A DNA stretch of 7,636 bases from Bryobacterales bacterium (GTDB taxonomy: Bacteria; Acidobacteriota; Terriglobia; Bryobacterales; Bryobacteraceae). Every line of letters starts with the position of its first letter. Positions within the stretch are counted from its first letter, which is position 1. Made by a program: the position numbers and the translations under genes. The notes beneath the pieces were generated by a model. That model worked only from the letters and a program-made list of their open reading frames with translations. It was not told the DNA's origin and did not search any database. Where the stretch lies: NCBI GenBank assembly GCA_025462985.1, contig JAOAPP010000368.1:1-7636 (forward strand), written 5' to 3'. Shown here piece by piece: positions 7,175 through 7,636 of the stretch.

Positions 7175-7636
7175 ATGGCAACGTTTCCCGATACCATTCC
7201 CGAACTCGAGGAGAAGCAGCGCAATCTGGTCGAAATGAACTGGGACCCGATTACCCGCATCGTTGGCTCGCTCGGCATCTTTACCAAGATCGACTTCGCC
7301 AACAAGACCGTCGCCGAGTGTCACAGCACCTCGTCGATTTTTCGCGGCTACAGCATCTTCATGAAAGGCAAAGACCCGCGTGACGCCCACTTCATCACCA
7401 GCCGGATCTGCGGCATTTGCGGCGACAATCACGCGACCTGCGCCTGCTACGCGCAGAACATGGCCTTTGGTGTCCGGCCTCCGGCGCTTGCCGAATGGAT
7501 CATCAATCTCGGCGAAGCGGCCGAGTACATGTTCGACCACAATATTTTCCAGGACAACCTGGTAGGCGTCGACTTCTGCGAGCAGATGGTCAAGGAGACC
7601 AATCCATCCGTCTGGGACAAGGCGCAGAAGACCGCC
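7175..7636 (+). CDS. hhyL: Group 1h [NiFe]-hydrogenase large subunit (partial)
   Basis: This is the catalytic subunit that holds the Ni-Fe(CN)2CO centre and splits H2. The first 154 codons are present and the frame is open at the window end, so the C-terminal half, with the second CxxC pair and the protease-cleaved tail, is missing only because of the boundary. The N-terminal nickel-ligand motif is RICGICGDNHATC at residues 77-89, with Cys79 and Cys82 as the first two metal-binding cysteines and His86 as the conserved histidine. The motif form with GDNHATC matches group 1h. The usual N-terminal DPxTRIEGH reads DPITRIVGS here. The subunit requires HypC-HypF and a C-terminal protease for maturation. 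Only the former are seen upstream. It is probably co-transcribed with hhyS. Confidence 0.93.
   Translation, partial: MATFPDTIPELEEKQRNLVEMNWDPITRIVGSLGIFTKIDFANKTVAECHSTSSIFRGYSIFMKGKDPRDAHFITSRICGICGDNHATCACYAQNMAFGVRPPALAEWIINLGEAAEYMFDHNIFQDNLVGVDFCEQMVKETNPSVWDKAQKTA

Overview
The window carries an uptake [NiFe]-hydrogenase locus on the + strand. It holds four maturation genes (hypF-hypC-hypD-hypE, about 781-5737), then the hydrogenase small subunit (6088-7149) and the first 154 codons of the large subunit (7175 to the window end). The small subunit has the CDGD proximal-cluster motif in place of CxxC and no Tat signal. The large subunit has the RICGICGDNHATC motif. Together these point to the group 1h (formerly group 5, 'actinobacterial-type') high-affinity hydrogenase HhySL. 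Such enzymes let aerobic soil bacteria scavenge trace atmospheric H2 during starvation. Moderately high GC, tight Shine-Dalgarno sites and this gene set fit a soil bacterium. Acidobacteriota is my best guess, but the window has no phylogenetic marker, and Actinomycetota, Chloroflexota, Verrucomicrobiota and some Proteobacteria carry relatives.

Layout: bases 1-632 show no convincing gene, only scattered hairpin-forming inverted repeats and possible fragments of a flanking gene at the left edge. At 591-690 lies a compact control-like region: a perfect 8-bp hairpin, a very strong Shine-Dalgarno site, a 15-codon ORF, and a GTGA-N6-TCAC palindrome of the CRP/FNR-family type overlapping its stop codon. 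hypF, hypC, hypD and hypE follow as a tightly coupled block (1-bp gap, ATGA overlap, 14-bp overlap). A 350-bp gap (5738-6087) then separates hypE from hhyS. It has a good sigma70-like promoter candidate (TTGACA-17-TAGTGT), three overlapping and partly mutually exclusive hairpins in the predicted leader, and a 56-codon ORF that overlaps the start of hhyS.

How the genes work together: HypF and HypE make the cyanide ligands from carbamoyl phosphate. HypC and HypD carry the iron and assemble the Fe(CN)2CO unit, which is delivered to the apo-large subunit HhyL. HhyS then supplies the iron-sulfur relay that takes electrons away from the active site. The nickel-insertion proteins HypA/HypB, the large-subunit protease and any electron-accepting partner are not in the window. 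The structural genes belong to a described class, so I do not claim a new system. The least explained parts are the hhyS leader and the short ORF/palindrome arrangement before hypF.
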